A stretch of DNA of 64,000 nucleotides, taken from contig NC_082694.2 in assembly GCF_949987515.2 (NCBI RefSeq), positions 62,432,080 to 62,496,079 on the forward strand. Direction: 5' to 3'. The stretch's first letter is position 1. Every line of letters starts with the position of its first letter. The position numbers were made by a program, and so were the translations under genes. This document shows positions 12,066 through 25,200 of the stretch, piece by piece. This DNA comes from Delphinus delphis. Its lineage: Eukaryota > Chordata > Mammalia > Artiodactyla > Delphinidae. A model generated the notes under the pieces. It searched no databases, was not told where the DNA came from, and worked only from the letters and a program-made list of their open reading frames with translations.

Positions 12066-12339
12066 CCCGGAAGCCGGACATTTTATTCTTGAGATCATTT
12101 ATTTTCATGACTTAATCTCTTCTGCAAATCGGTTCCACCTCTCTGCCTTCTCTGCATCTCTCTCCTATGAGCATCAGGTGGGATCTACTTTTCCTTCTGA
12201 ATCTAATTTTAGATTCCTTAATTTCAACAAGGCGCAGTTGGAATCCAGTCATTTTGTCCCCCAAGTTGATCTTCCTCTGGGTTCCCAGTTTGACCAATGG
12301 CTTACCAGATACCTATGCTAGTACATTTAAAAATACTTT

Positions 12340-12960
12340 TAGCACTTCCTTTTTGTCTTGTTCTACATTCAGTAATTCATCACATCCTACTCTATTGAGT
12401 TTAATATGTCTCTTCTCTGCCCCGTTATATTCACCACAGCTGCCCCAGGCCCTAATCATCTTTATTCAGCTCTATTGCAATTGTCTCTGCAGTTAGTTAC
12501 TGACATGCCCACTCTCCTTTTCTTCCTAAAAATATATATAAGGTAGATAACAACACTCATTTTGTTAAGACTCTTCAACATCTACTTATTGCCTGTAGAA
12601 TAAAATCTAAACTATTTTGACTGGTCTTAAATGCCCTCTAACATTTAGCTAATTTTCCAGCCTCGTCTCATTTTATACATACTAAAAAGCCAGAGGATTT
12701 TCCTTTAGTCTTCTCAATGGCTATATGTTTCAATACTTCCAGATTCCACTAATGGTTCAAGTCAAATGCTATTCTTGGATCAAGTCAACTTTAACTCCCT
12801 CTACATCATTTTGCTAATCCTCCATGATAGCACAAATTTCTTTCTACCTGACACAGTTATTTATTTATATATGACTATCTCTGTATTGCCTGGGAATCAT
12901 CTGCAAAAGACAAGAATTATGTCTGATTTAGCCTTGCACCTTTTACAAAGAATATAGTGT
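12340..12960 (+). repeat. L2 LINE relic
   Basis: Characteristic L2 order: 'attgcctgtagaataaaatc' (L2 consensus 'tcgcctacaggataaagtcc'), then 'tctaacatttagctaatttt', 'ccagcctcgtctcatttta', and farther on 'atctctgtattgcctgggaa'. It is diverged and the 5' boundary is uncertain. Confidence 0.6.
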
Positions 12961-14337
12961 TTTACATATAGTGTTCTTTGAAGAATTTATTTGGGTGTGA
13001 CATTTCTTCCCCATGGGGACTAGCATTGTACATTTTCAATCCACTGATTAGCTAATTGAAGCTCTGCAAATGCTGTGCATGGCCCAATTTGCCTTGTATA
13101 GCTGAACTCTGTCTTAGATATCAGTGCAAGTCTGCTGCTTTCTGCATTAGATAATCTGTTACAACAAATAGCATAATAACAATTAAGCCCACTATAATTT
13201 CCTCATCAAGAAACAGTATCTAGAAACAAATTTTATTTGTTAATTAAAGTAAGCATTCTGAGGTGTAACCACAATCTTAGCATGGAATGACAGCTTCTAA
13301 ATAATTGCAAGGGTCCTATGGGAATTTCTGTTATTACAAATGTTTTAAGCATATGAACCTAATTACGCACTGGGGGTTACTGATGCCTAAATAGTGCCTC
13401 AACCAGTCCGTGCTACAAGAGCATTTTATGTTTAATTTTATTTTTAGATTTTGTTGTATTTCAATTTATAATGTATTTGTGTAATTATACGACAGTTCCA
13501 ATGCAAAACTAAGCCAGGGAAAGCAACTTGTGGCACTCAGAATCTTGATATTTTTAGAGTGCTGAATGAATCAAATATGTAAAGAAAAAAAACTATTTAA
13601 TTTGTGAAATTCAAATAAGACATATTATTCTGAGGCTTAAAGTGTATCAAAGCAGAGTCTTCATTTAAGGGTCATCTGTGGAGGTTTCAAACAATTTAAT
13701 TGGATATAATTCAACTACAGTAACACAAAAAGAAAAACAAAATAAGTCTCTAACCTGAGGTGACTGAATGGAGAAGAGTTTCTGAGGGAGACCCTCAGAA
13801 AGTGAACCAAGGAAGAAACCATCTGATAATTGAACACCTTCTCCAGGAATCTAAAAAAAAAAAAAAAAATTATAGGAGTATAGAATAAACCTTGAGTTCA
13901 TATTAAAGATCCCAATATTGAAAGTTCAGTAAATGTTCCCCTACCTACTGGAGTCCATCAACCCCATAGAAGATACCCAGTGAATAACATATATTTATCA
14001 AAAGCCCTGACAGAATGTTTTGATGGTTGGGAGATCAGCAGAAACATTTTGACACAAAAATTCTCTTTGTAGAAATTTCGCCCTGCCCCAGACAGATTTG
14101 TTGCCCATTCTCCCCTGGTACCTGATACTTAGTGCTATGGTAAAGTTTCTCCCATTATCATATAAATACTTTTTACCTGTATGATTTCACCACTAAACTT
14201 CAAACTGTTTGGTTCAACTGGTGTTTGACATGAGATAACTGGATGAATAGAGAGAGGATTAATTAATTACTTCATGGCGTAGAAGGGAAATAGTTTGCAA
14301 TATACCCTCCATTTTCATTCTGTCCTGTGTACGTTCC

Positions 14338-14338
<1 letters not shown>
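12961..14338. other. Anonymous sequence with one hairpin
   Basis: No gene recognised. A perfect inverted repeat with 10-bp arms and a 3-nt loop (tttctgaggg/aga/ccctcagaaa) lies at 13779-13801. An A-run occurs at 13853-13869. Confidence 0.45.
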
Positions 14339-14387
<49 letters not shown>

Positions 14388-14403
14388 GTGTGTGTATGTG
14401 TGT
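14339..14403. repeat. (TG)n microsatellite
   Basis: About 17 pure TG units followed by interrupted tgta/tgtg units to 14403. Confidence 0.97.
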
Positions 14404-15202
14404 TTATGAAAATGAGTCAAATAAGCCAGCATTTGGTAAATAGCAATTATACAATAATCACCAGAGATACAAATATGGCTAAAAGATGAAGTTTATGTTG
14501 TAGAGAAAATAGGGTGTTTTATGGAATTGAAAGCAAACTTTCGTACTCTACTAAAATCTAGAAGATTGTTTTTATATGAGATTAATAAATCCTCATTTAC
14601 CTTCATTATTACAAAATTTACCTTGGAGAAAACCTACCCTAACATTGAAATCTGGCTTTAGGTACAGAAAAGTATTAAGTTAAGACACCTACCAGGTCTT
14701 TACAAAGTAAAACATTAATGGATTTGTGATGAACATTGATCTTGTGTTGAGAACAAAGAAGAATAAGTATTCTGCCACTGGTTATATTGAAGCAATATTC
14801 CAAATTTCTGTAGTGTGATAAAGGGAAGATACTGTATTTAGGAAAATACTTTCTTCTTTTTACTCTCTGTGAATGATAAAGTGGTCAGTCTTTGAGATGT
14901 GTGTGTGTATGTGTGTGTCCATGTACTTGTTTGAAACAACACTGATGTTCCCAATTGGGTGACCAAGAAGAATATGTAACACCCCTCGCAGTGAGGAAAT
15001 ACCTAAATTGACAATTCCTATATTGGACTATTCTTCCCGCTTTCTCAGATAATAATCTAGACTGAACAGTTCAGGTTTGCAAAATATGACACTGAAGATT
15101 ATTGCTTTTCAAGTGCCTTAACAAAAGGAAATGGCTGGATCATTTGCATAACCAGCACTTAATGTGGGAGGTGGGATTTTCTAAAAGATGCTGATACTTG
15201 TC
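14404..15202. other. Anonymous sequence
   Basis: No gene or clear repeat. A short TG-rich patch lies near 14900-14917. Confidence 0.4.
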
Positions 15203-15210
15203 TGGTAGAG

Positions 15211-15484
15211 CAGGGTCCCCAACGCCTGGGCTGAGAACTGGTACTAGTTGGCGGCCTGTTAGGAACCTGGCCGCACAGCAGGAGGTGAGTGGCCGGAGAG
15301 TGAGCGAAGGTTCATCTGCCGCTCCCCGTCGCTCGCATTACTGCCTGAACCTCCCCCCCACATCGCTCGCCTTAACCGACTGAACCCTGAACCATCCCCC
15401 CCCCCCACACACACACACACCGTCCGTGGAAAAACTGTCTTCCACAAAACTGGTCCCTGGTGCCAAAAAGGTTGGGGACCGCTG
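15211..15484. mobile_element. Non-autonomous hAT DNA transposon with 8-bp TSD
   Basis: This 274-bp element has 14-bp terminal inverted repeats: cag-ggtccccaac at the left and, reverse-complemented, cagcggtccccaac at the right. A perfect 8-bp duplication tggtagag flanks it (15203-15210 and 15485-15492), the TSD size of hAT transposases. The interior is CpG-rich and includes a C-run followed by (CA)n at 15396-15420. There is no coding capacity. It resembles hAT-Charlie-derived elements of mammals, though I cannot fix the family name. Confidence 0.88.
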
Positions 15485-15492
15485 TGGTAGAG

Positions 15493-16051
15493 GTTTGAAA
15501 GAGGCACTCGCTCATAGGAATAAAAACTCTGAGGGCACTAAGTATGTCCTGCGGTGTGCGTAAACAAATTCCCTGCACAAAGTCCATTTGTGTCTGTATG
15601 CTTTTATCTAGTCTGTGGAAACTGTCCTGTGAATCATACAGTTCTTTATTTTGTCCATGTTGCATGGGTTCCCTTAACGTACTCCCGACTCTTGATACTA
15701 GTGTGTAAGGATCAAGAGCCAGTACAGGGACTGAAGCCCAGTAGTTGCAATAAGTGTAATCATCAAAGTGAAAAGTGGCCCAGAGCTGAACTGTGAGCAG
15801 TGGGGAAGCACAGAAACTGGGTAATGGCTCAGTAAAGGATGTGAGAAATTGTTCTTCTTTCCTAGATGCTCGGGTAAAAGACTATCCTGGCCAGACGGAA
15901 GGTAGTGGGGGTGGGAAAGGAAGCATGCTGGCGCTTGAGTTGCATACACATATAACTGAAAACTCTACAAGGCAGTAATCCTAGATGCCAAAGATGACCA
16001 GACCAGAAGTGGTCTGGTTGGGGAAAATTTCATGGTGGCTGTGTGATTATA
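15493..16051. other. Anonymous sequence with a short hairpin
   Basis: No gene seen. A perfect inverted repeat (accagacca/gaag/tggtctggt) lies at 15997-16018. Confidence 0.45.
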
Positions 16052-16062
16052 TGTGTACACAA

Positions 16063-16200
16063 TGATTTTTTAAATATCTTTATTGAATTATAACGGCTTT
16101 ACAATGGTGTGTTAGTTTCTGCTGTATAACAAAGTGAATCAGCTATACATATACGTATATCCCCACATGCCCTCCCTCTTGCGCCTCCCTCCCACCCTCC
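16063..16200 (-). mobile_element. 5'-truncated L1 3' end
   Basis: About 138 bp matching the L1-A 3' UTR end: 'atctttattgaattataacg' in place of 'atctttattggagtataatt', then 'ggtgtgttagtttctgctgt'. A near-perfect 11-bp repeat flanks it (tgtgtacacaa at 16052-16062, tgtgtaaacaa at 16201-16211), consistent with target-primed insertion of a truncated copy. Confidence 0.85.
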
Positions 16201-16211
16201 TGTGTAAACAA

Positions 16212-18971
16212 ATTTAACTACAAGAACTACAATGAGATGATCACCTTTTGTACAAGCCTTCTTATTAATCTAGGCCTCCTGTGTTTTCCTGTAGAGCCAG
16301 CAAGAATTTATGGATACGTCTCTTATATTGACTCCATGTGAGAGCAGAACACCAAAATAAATGAGACAAAATTAGGTAATATTTCTAGCTGTTTTATCTA
16401 TTATACACTATATACTCAGATGTTAGTTCTATCAGGGGAATATACTACAAATAAAAATAATAATAAGAGTACACATTTTTCCTATTCAGTAGCCATTGCC
16501 AGTTCCTTATCAAATAGTAAATCAAAACAGAAATGGAATCTACCCTGGGTACAAGATTTTATAATACTTCTCACTTTTCTCTTTTAAAAATTTAGACCAG
16601 AATTGTCATAATGTACATTATTTTTCAAATGATACAATCTATTCATGATTCTACTACCCACTTTTGAAATCTATCTCTATAAACTTTATATTGGAATATA
16701 AATTGGCCTTTCAAGTGATACTATTTGCTTTTCAGCATTTTTGCCTGAAGGCTTCTCTAAATCTAAAGTCTCTATAAAGATTTAAGAGGGTTGCATTTGA
16801 AAATTCCATCTGCTTTAATATGATATTTAGCTTTTCTTCCTTAATGAAAACATTTTCCACTTCTATGCAAGTCTGCAGTTTTTAAATTATCATAATTGTA
16901 CACGTTAAGGTGCATTGTGATGAAAAGCCATTTTATTAAACAATATTTTTTTCCCTCAGTGCTAAGAAAGATGTATATATTTCAAATCTGAAAGTTTATA
17001 ATATTCCTGCTTATAAGAGAATCGAAGCCAGCAAAGATTAAAAGGAGGCAATCTAATTTAATGGTTTGCAATTAGAGTTGATGAAGAAATGTGTTAATCA
17101 GGAAAAAGTAACTCGGATAACTTCCTTTGGAAAAAAATGAAATCAAAGAAAGTAAAATGAGAATTCTTGCCTTCAACTTTTTTTTTTCCCATACTGACAA
17201 AGTGGCCATAAGCTAGACATAGATTAAGGAGTCCCATTCTAAAAATGCACTTAAATCGTTTGAAAGTATGTCTTTATAAAAGGAGCAAAACTGTTTAGGC
17301 TGTTGTGAATATAAACACTAAATGTGATATCATAACTTATAAAATAGAAATAAAATGAATCCTTAAATCAAATTTATCAGTGTAAACTGAAGAGCATATT
17401 TTGTCTCAGTAAGTCTCAACAATATGTTGTCTTGGATTATAAAAGATCATAATAGGATTTTTTTTCACACTGTAAAATGATGCACTCTTCAAAATATGAA
17501 TTACTATTGCAAAAGACATAATCCAACTTTCATTCATGAGCTATGACTGTCAATTTTATTATGATGACAAAATGATGATATTTTATATTTTTTAAATGAA
17601 ATTATATAGAGGTTGAACATGGAAAGTTAGAGAATTTTTGACCTTGCATTGTTTTGGTAGGTTGTCTTCAAGTGATAAATGAAACTCATTCACAAACAAT
17701 GTAATAAGGCATCTGGAAAACATAGTAGCTCAAGTTCTCCAAAAGGTAAGAAATGCTTTTCTCATTGAATCGAAAATTGTATGAAATGGAGATAGAAATG
17801 ATTTAGGGCTAACAAGGAATGTAACAAGCCACTGAGCAGGACCAATGTAGAATATTTTATAGGTTGTCAAAATGACAATGGACACATGATAAAGGGAATA
17901 ATAAAGAATTTCAGGTATCTAAGAAAATAAGTCGGGAGAAATCGTTGTATGCTTCATATTGGATTCAAGAACTGATTTTGATACAGCCTGAAAAAAATCA
18001 AGCATAGTATTGTTTTTAGTCTACTGACTTGAGTGAAATCATTAAAATAAAAATAAAGGTGACTTTCAACACTCATTCTTGCTACAAAAGTTTATTTGAC
18101 CTATTATTCTAGTATCGAGTCAGAAAGGACTATTCTCAAAATTGTCTCCATCTCAAGACACTACCAATGGTCTCTTTTGAGGACATGAACCATACTTCTC
18201 AGGACACACCTGTGGTCCCAGAATGCTTACTAAGAGCTCCCCCTTCACTTTCAATCATGTTCCAATTTGGAAAATAAGGTCACTATATATTTAGGAACAC
18301 TGAGGCTGGCATTTCCAAATACTAAACACACTCACCTTTTTTCTAGTTTGTCTACATTCTGTTTCTTGCTCTGTGTGTACTTAGGTCATATTGCCCACAA
18401 GAGATGCATAATAAACATTTGTTTAAAAAATGTTCATTAAGTTAAAAATGTTTAAGTTCCTTTAATGTGGAGAGACTTCAGAGCTTTTCAACAAAAATTT
18501 GTTTTGTTATACCAAGTGATATATTTTTGTTGTTGTTAATGATGTTTATTTGTTTTTGGTCATCACAGATTCAGGACTAATTTCCCACCATATATTAAGA
18601 GCAAATATAAATCATAATGACAATCATATATTATTCAGCTTGCTATATAAGAAGCATCATGTATATGAATATAGGTATATATATGTAAATATGATTTATC
18701 TAAATCATGCATTGTTAATAATTTGAGTTATATGAAGCCCATTGTCTCTAGTTGTTCATATAACTCCCTCACCCCTCTATGCGTAGTCAATGAGGATATT
18801 TATATTATCTATCTGGTTCTTACAAATATTTCTTTGTGACAAATGACAAATGTTTAACATTTAAATTAGTAAAAAATTCAAATTCAGTATAATAAAAGAA
18901 ACAAAAAAGTCTTTGACTACAGTCTGAATTCTGGATCAGACTTTGCTACTAATTAGCTTGTTGACCATGGG
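16212..18971. other. Anonymous AT-rich sequence
   Basis: 2.8 kb without a recognised gene, RNA or repeat. No long reading frame. The low repeat density could reflect either constraint or repeats too old to see by eye. Confidence 0.45.
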
Positions 18972-19458
18972 TATCTTAGTTAGTTCAGGCTGATATGACA
19001 GAATACTGTCAGCTGGGTGGCTGAAACAACAGACATTTATTTCTCACAGTTCTGGAGGCTGGAAGTCCAAGATTAAGGGGCTGGCCAGTTAGGTTCCTGG
19101 TGAGAACCCTCTTCCTGATTTGCAGAGGGCCTCCTCCCTGTGTTCTCACATGGTAGAAGGGGTTATGTATCTCTCTGGAGCCTCTTTTATATCCCATTCA
19201 TGAGGGTTCCTCCCTCATGACTTAAGCACTTCCCAATAGACACCACTTAGTAATACCTTTGGGGTTTACAATTTCAACATATGAATTTGGGGGAGGACAC
19301 AAACATTCAGACCATAGCAAACACTAATTCCATTCATGAGGGCTCCACCCTAATGACCTAATTACCTTTCAAAGGCCTGACCTTCAAATACCATCACTTT
19401 GGGAATTAAGGCTTTAATATATGAATTTAGGGGGGACACAAACATTTGGTCCATGGCA
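18972..19458 (-). mobile_element. Compound MLT1-type LTR (partial + complete)
   Basis: On the minus strand a partial LTR start (19458 to 19320, TGCCATGGACC... to ...AATTAGTGTT) is followed directly by a complete MLT1-like LTR (19319 to 18972, TGCTATGGTCTGAA... to ...CTAACTAAGATA, with AGAAATAAA near the 3' end). A single 5-bp duplication atggg flanks the whole unit (18967-18971 and 19459-19463), as expected for ERVL-MaLR elements. The two LTR starts are clearly diverged from each other, so the duplication is old. Confidence 0.8.
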
Positions 19459-19463
19459 ATGGG

Positions 19464-21059
19464 AATAATATTTCTTGTATGACTGTCTCAATTTCTTCTT
19501 CTGAAAAATAACATCACCTACATTTTCCAGTATATCCAGATTATTGGAAATGTGATGATAAAGCCCTACACAAATCATAGGTACCATTCTATTCTCATAC
19601 AACTCTAGGAAGATTTCTATATAATAAAATGCAAGCGTAAGGAAATTTCCATCTTTCTGAACAAATAATCAGTCTGATATTTGGTGAGCAAGGCAAAGAT
19701 ATGTAAAAATAGAAAATGAATCCACTACTTTTTTTTTCCATCTAAGGGTACTCATTTTGTTGATTCTAGGGTTTTGTCCACCCACTCCACTTTATAGCCA
19801 GACTATGTTCACATCAAATGAATTAAAGATGAGCTGGTAGTATGTGTCCTGCATCTGCCTCATTGAGGAGGTAAAATACACTACATGAGTCTTTCCAAGG
19901 ACATGTGTCAGTGCCCCTTGTAATGAGAAGCGTCATCCCTTCCACCTCTTCTACGCTTTCCCTCCAGCTGAGTGCTGATACAGCATCAGGCATCTGACCC
20001 TTGTGCCCTGCTTCCCATGTCCAGGGGCTTGAATGCAGCTCTTTAGCCAGTATATTCTCTCATTTATTCTTTGTTCCTTTCTGCCCACATAGATGTAGGT
20101 AGACAAAGCTTGTACAAGCAGCAGTTGGGATGAAAAGGGTAAAAGACACTCAAAGATTTTAAAGAACACCTCAATTGGCCTTTTCTCCCTTTTGTTACAT
20201 CTTACCCAGTAGCTGAACTGACATTCACTTTCTACCTCCAAGCCTACAAAACTCCCACCACTCTCCGTGGGCCTTCTGAAAAATGAGTCCAGGATAGGGC
20301 CTCCCTCCAGCTAGACTGTTCACATCATGAGCATTGATGCAGCTCCCTGCTTTCCATCTCTATGAATAAAACTGGTCAACTCTTTTGTTAGTTAAGCTAT
20401 CCTGGTTGGCTAAATGCCACAGTAATGTTTCCCAAAGGTGTTCAGAGGGGAATTGAAAGGGCTCAGGGTAGGAAAAGGCAAATAAACTCAGTGAAGAGTG
20501 ACAGACAAGTAATCCTGAGTCTGATTGCTTGCCCATAATTAAGTGTTGAAATACAAAATTCTCAATTCTACCACAATGCAGCTCCCTCCCTGAGACCTGT
20601 AAATTCAGAGGCAGTTGATGAAGCTGAATCTAAGTCATGGTGCGGCTGAAAATAAAAAGGCCAAGGTAGTTTTTAGTTGTTCAAAATTTGAAGTCTCACG
20701 TTTCCCTTATATTGAGATACAAATTTAATTATCATTTAAAAAATGAAAATTTTAGTTTAATGTTACCTAGATTAATGCTGGATAATAAAAATAAGCAATA
20801 AATAGTTAAACAAGATATTTTAGAACCCATCACATATTTTGATTATATTTTCTCAGAGTTAGTAGGGACCTCAACATTTTTTTAGTTTAACCTGCCATCC
20901 AATTCTACTACTTTTGCAAAACTTTCTTATTCAAACTTGCATTGAAAATTTCAGTCTAAGGATTCATGATGTGTTTTGGCCGTTCTTTTAATATTTGAGA
21001 AATTTTTACCTGAAAGCTTTTAAATGTTATCATCTCTTCAAGATTAGACAGATCACTTC
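19464..21059. other. Anonymous sequence
   Basis: No gene recognised. The 96-codon minus-strand frame at 19951-20241 has no recognisable domain and is within chance expectation. Confidence 0.4.
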
Positions 21060-21851
21060 TAAACTATATATATATATTTTTTTTTCTTTTTTGATTATAG
21101 AACACAATTAAATAACAAATAAGTCAAGAAAATAATATGGCAAACATCCTTGTATCCATCACTCAGAATTAGCCAGTGTTAAAGTCTGTATTCACTTCAA
21201 ATTAATTTTAACATAAATGAGACAAGAGAAAAAGTGAAACTTTCCTTATAGTCCTCCCCAACCCATTCCCTTCACTTATTTCCCAGAGGAAAAGATTACT
21301 ATAAATTTGATGTGTATTATTCTGGTCCATGTTTGTATACTTTAACATATACGTATAAATCCAAGAACATATAGTTTTACTTTGATTTTAATGTGAATCC
21401 TCTCACACCATAAGTATATTTTTGCAAATCTAGTTTGTTTTTTGGTATTCATCAATGTTGACCGATATTGATCTAGTTCATTTATTCATTTTAACTCTTA
21501 TCTAGTAGTGTACTGTGTGTTTATAGTGTGTCTTTTCTATCCATTTCATAATCAGTGTGCATTTAGGTAGCTACAATTATGTTTCAAATTAACAATTGTG
21601 CTATGGATAACAGATTTCAAGTATTTTAGACATGAAATTGCTGGACTGGTAGAAGTATTCTCAGTTTATTTGAAATTGTGAAAGTCCCTAAAAAATATTT
21701 GTAGTAAACTATATTTCCCTCAACAGCATATGAGTTCCTCTTATCTCACACTGTCAACAATAATTGGCAATTTGTAAATTTTTCATCCTTATACATGTGG
21801 TAAAACATCACCCTATTGCTTGCCTGATTAATAGTGAACTTAGCATCTTTT
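21060..21851 (-). mobile_element. Ancient L1M fragment (left part, interrupted by L1-B)
   Basis: The wording resembles the reverse complement of the 3' part of old L1M elements (for example 'ccatttcataatcagtgtgc' and 'gaaattgctggactggtaga'). It resumes after L1-B at 27669. The family call is from memory and the edges are approximate. Confidence 0.55.
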
Positions 21852-22274
21852 TATTGTTTATTTTCTTTTTAAAATTATTTTCTATTTTTTAAAATTTTTA
21901 ATTAATTAAAAATTTTAACATCTTTATTGGAGTATAATTGTTTTACAATGTTGTGTTAGTTCTGCTGTATAACAGAGTGAAACAGCTATACGTATACATA
22001 TATCCCCATATCCCCTCCCTCTTACATCTCCCTCCCACCCTCACTTCCCCACTCCTCTAGGTGGTCACACAGAACCGAGCTGATCTCCCTGTGCTATGCG
22101 GCTGCTTCTCACTAGCTATCTATTTTATATTTAGTAATGGATTTATGTCAATGCCACTCTCTCACTTTGTCACAGGTAACTCTTCCCCCTCTCCATGTCC
22201 TCAAGTCCATTCTCTATGTCTGCCTCTTTATTCCTGTCCTGCCACTAGGTTCGTCAGAACCTTTTTTTTTTTCT

Positions 22275-25200
22275 TTAGGTTCCATACATATGTGTTAGCA
22301 TACAGTATTCGTTTCAGTCTTTCTGACTTACTTCACTCTGTATGACACTCTAGGTCCATCCACCTCACTACAAATAACTCAATTTACTTTCTTTTTATGG
22401 CTGAGTAATATTCCATTGTATATATGTGCCACATCTTCTATACCCATTCATCTGTCGATGGACAGTTGGTGGCTTCCATGTCCTGGCTATTGTAAATAGT
22501 GCTTCAATGAACCCTGTGGTACATGACTCTTTTTGAATTATGGTTTTCTCAGGGTATATGCCCAGTAGTGGAATTGCTGGGTATTATGGTAGTTCTATTT
22601 TTAGTTTCTTAAGGACTCTCCCTACTGTTTTCCATAGTGGTTGTATCACTTTACATTCCCACGAACAGTGCAAGAGGGTTCCCTTTTCTCCACACCCTCT
22701 CCAGCATTTATTGTTTGTAGATATTTTGATGATGGCCATTCTGACCGGTGTTAGGTGATACTGCACTGTAGTTTTGATTTGCATTTCTCTAATGATTAGT
22801 GACGTTGAGCATCTTTTCATGTGTTTGTTGGCAATCTGTATACCTTCTTTGGAGAAATGTCTATTTAGGTCTTCTGCCCATTTTTGGATTGGGTTGTTTG
22901 TCTTTCTGTTACTGAGCTGCATGAGCTGCTTGTCTTATTTTGGAGATTAATCCTTTGTCAGTTGCTTCATTTGCAAATATTTTCTCCCATTCTGAGTATT
23001 GTCTTTTCATTTTGTTTATGGTTTCCTTTGCTGTGCAAAAGCTTTTAAGTTTCGTTAGGTCCCATTTGTTTACTTTTGGTTTTATTTCCATTTCTCTAGG
23101 AGGTGGGTCAAAAAGGATGTTGCTGTGATTTATGTCATAGAGTGTTCTGCCTCTGTTTTCCTCTTAAGAGTTTTATAGTGTCTGGCCTTATATTTAAGTC
23201 TTGAATCCATTTTGAATTTATTTTTTTGTATGGTGTTAGGGAGTGTTATAATTTCATTCATTTACATGTAGCTGTCCAGTTTTCCCACCACCACTTATTG
23301 AAGAGGATGTCTTTTCTCCATTGTATATTCTTGCCTCCTTTATCAAAGATTAGGTGACCATATGTGTGTGGGTTTATCTCTGGACTTTCTGTCCTATTCC
23401 ATTGATCTATATTTCTGTTTGTGTGCCAATACCATACTGTCTTGACTACTGTAGCTTTGTAGTATAGTCTGAAGTCAGGGTCCCTGATTTGTCCAGCTCC
23501 ATTTTTCTTTCTCAAGATTGCTTTGGCTATTCAGGGTCTTCTGTGTTTCCATACAAATCGTGAAATTTTTGTTCTAGTTCTGTGAAAAATGCCATTGGTA
23601 GTTTGATACGGATTGCATTGAATGTGTAGATTGCTTTGAGTAACATAGTCATTTTCACAATGTTGATTTTCCATTCCAAGAACATGGTATATCTCTCCAT
23701 CTGTATCATCTTTAACTTCTTTCATCAGTGTCTTATAGTTTTCTGCATACATGTCTTTTGTCTCCTTAGGTAGGTTTATTTCTAAGTATTTTATTCTTTT
23801 TGTTGCAATGGTAAATGGGAGTGTTTCCTTAATTTCTCTTTCAGATTTTTCATCACTGGTGTATAAGAATGCAAGCGATTTCTCTGCATTAATATTGTAT
23901 CCTGCTACTTTACAAAATTCATTGATTAGCTCTAGTAGTTTTCTGATAGCATCTTTAGGATTCTATGTATAGTATCATGTCATCTGCAAACAGGGACAGT
24001 TTTACTACTTGTTTTCCAATTTGGATTCCTTTTATTTCTTTCTCTTCTCTGCTGTGGCTAAAACTTCCAAAACTATGTTGAATAATGGTGGTGAGAGTGC
24101 ACAACCTTGTCTTGTTCCTGAAGTTAGTGAAAATGGTTTCAGTTTTTCACCATTGAGAACGATGTTGGATGTGGGTTTGTCATATATGGCCTTTATTATG
24201 TTGAGCTAAGTTCCCTCTATGCTTAGTTTCTGGAGGGTTTTTATCATAAATGGGTGTTGAATTTGGTCAAAAGCTTTCTCTGCATCTATTGAGATGATCA
24301 TATGGTTTTTATCATTTAATTTTTTAATATGGTGTTTTACATTGATTAATCTACCTGTGTTTAAGAATCCTTGCATTCCTGGTATAATTCCCACTTGATC
24401 ATGGTGTATGATCCTTTTAATGTGCTGTTGATTCTGTTTGTTAGTGTGGGGTTGAGGGTTTTTGTATCTATGTTTATCAGTGATATTGGCCTGAAGTTTT
24501 CTTTTTTTGTGACATTGTTGTCTGGTTTTGGTATCAGTGTGATGGTGGCCTCATAGAATGAGTTTGGGAGTGTTCCTCCCTCTGCTATATTTTGGAATAG
24601 TTTGAAAAGGAAAGGTGTTAGCTCTTCTTTAAATGTTTGATAGAACTCGTCTGTGAAGCCATCTGGTCCCGGGCTTTTGTTTGTTGGAAGATTTTTAATC
24701 CCAGTCTCAATATCAGTGCTTCTGATTGGTCTGTTTATATTTTCTATTTCTTCCTCATTCAGTCTTGGAAAGTTGTGCCTTTCTAAGAATTTGTCCATTT
24801 CTTCCAGGTTGTCCATTTTATGGGCATATAGTTGCTTGTAGTAATCTCTCATGATCATTTTTTTGTATTTCTGCAGTGTCAGTTGTTACTTCTCCTTTTT
24901 CATTTCTAATTCTGTTTATTTGATTCTTTTGCCTTTTTTTCTTGATGAGTATGGCTAATGGTTCATCAATTTTGTATATCTTCTCTAATGCCATCTTTTA
25001 GTTTTATTGATCTTTGCTATTGTTTTCTTCCTCTTTTTCATTTATTTCTGATCTGATTTTTATGATTTCTATACTTCTGCTAACTTAGAGGGGTTTCTTT
25101 TTGATTCTTTCTCTAATTGCTTTAAATGTAAGGTTACGTTGTTTATTTGAGATGTTTCTTGTTTCTTGAGGTAGGATTGTATTGCTATCAAGTCCCTCTT

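Larger units (their letters stand above)
5104..12077 (-). mobile_element. L1-A: full-length L1 LINE, minus strand
   Basis: A roughly 6.97-kb L1 with all parts: poly(A) (poly-T at 5102-5114 on +), 3' UTR, ORF2, a 57-nt inter-ORF gap, ORF1 and a 1.86-kb 5' UTR starting just upstream of AAGATGGCGG. A 13-bp target-site duplication acattttattctt sits at 5091-5103 and 12078-12090 (14 bp if the preceding g is counted), which fixes both ends. ORF1 and ORF2 are both broken by frameshifts, so the copy cannot retrotranspose by itself. The preserved CpG-rich 5' UTR and perfect TSD argue for a moderately recent, lineage-specific insertion. Confidence 0.95.
10221..12077 (-). promoter_or_regulatory. L1-A 5' UTR: internal promoter with CpG-rich block
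   Basis: This is the roughly 1.86-kb L1 5' UTR. From the L1 start it runs through about 140 nt of leader, a GC- and CpG-rich block (roughly 10990-11860 on +), an A/T-rich stretch (10850-10940), a long pyrimidine tract in the L1 sense (10730-10850, purines on +) and a leader to ORF1. L1 5' UTRs carry an internal Pol II promoter and often an antisense promoter. Most CpGs of the window are concentrated here. The block is absent from L1-B. Confidence 0.85.
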
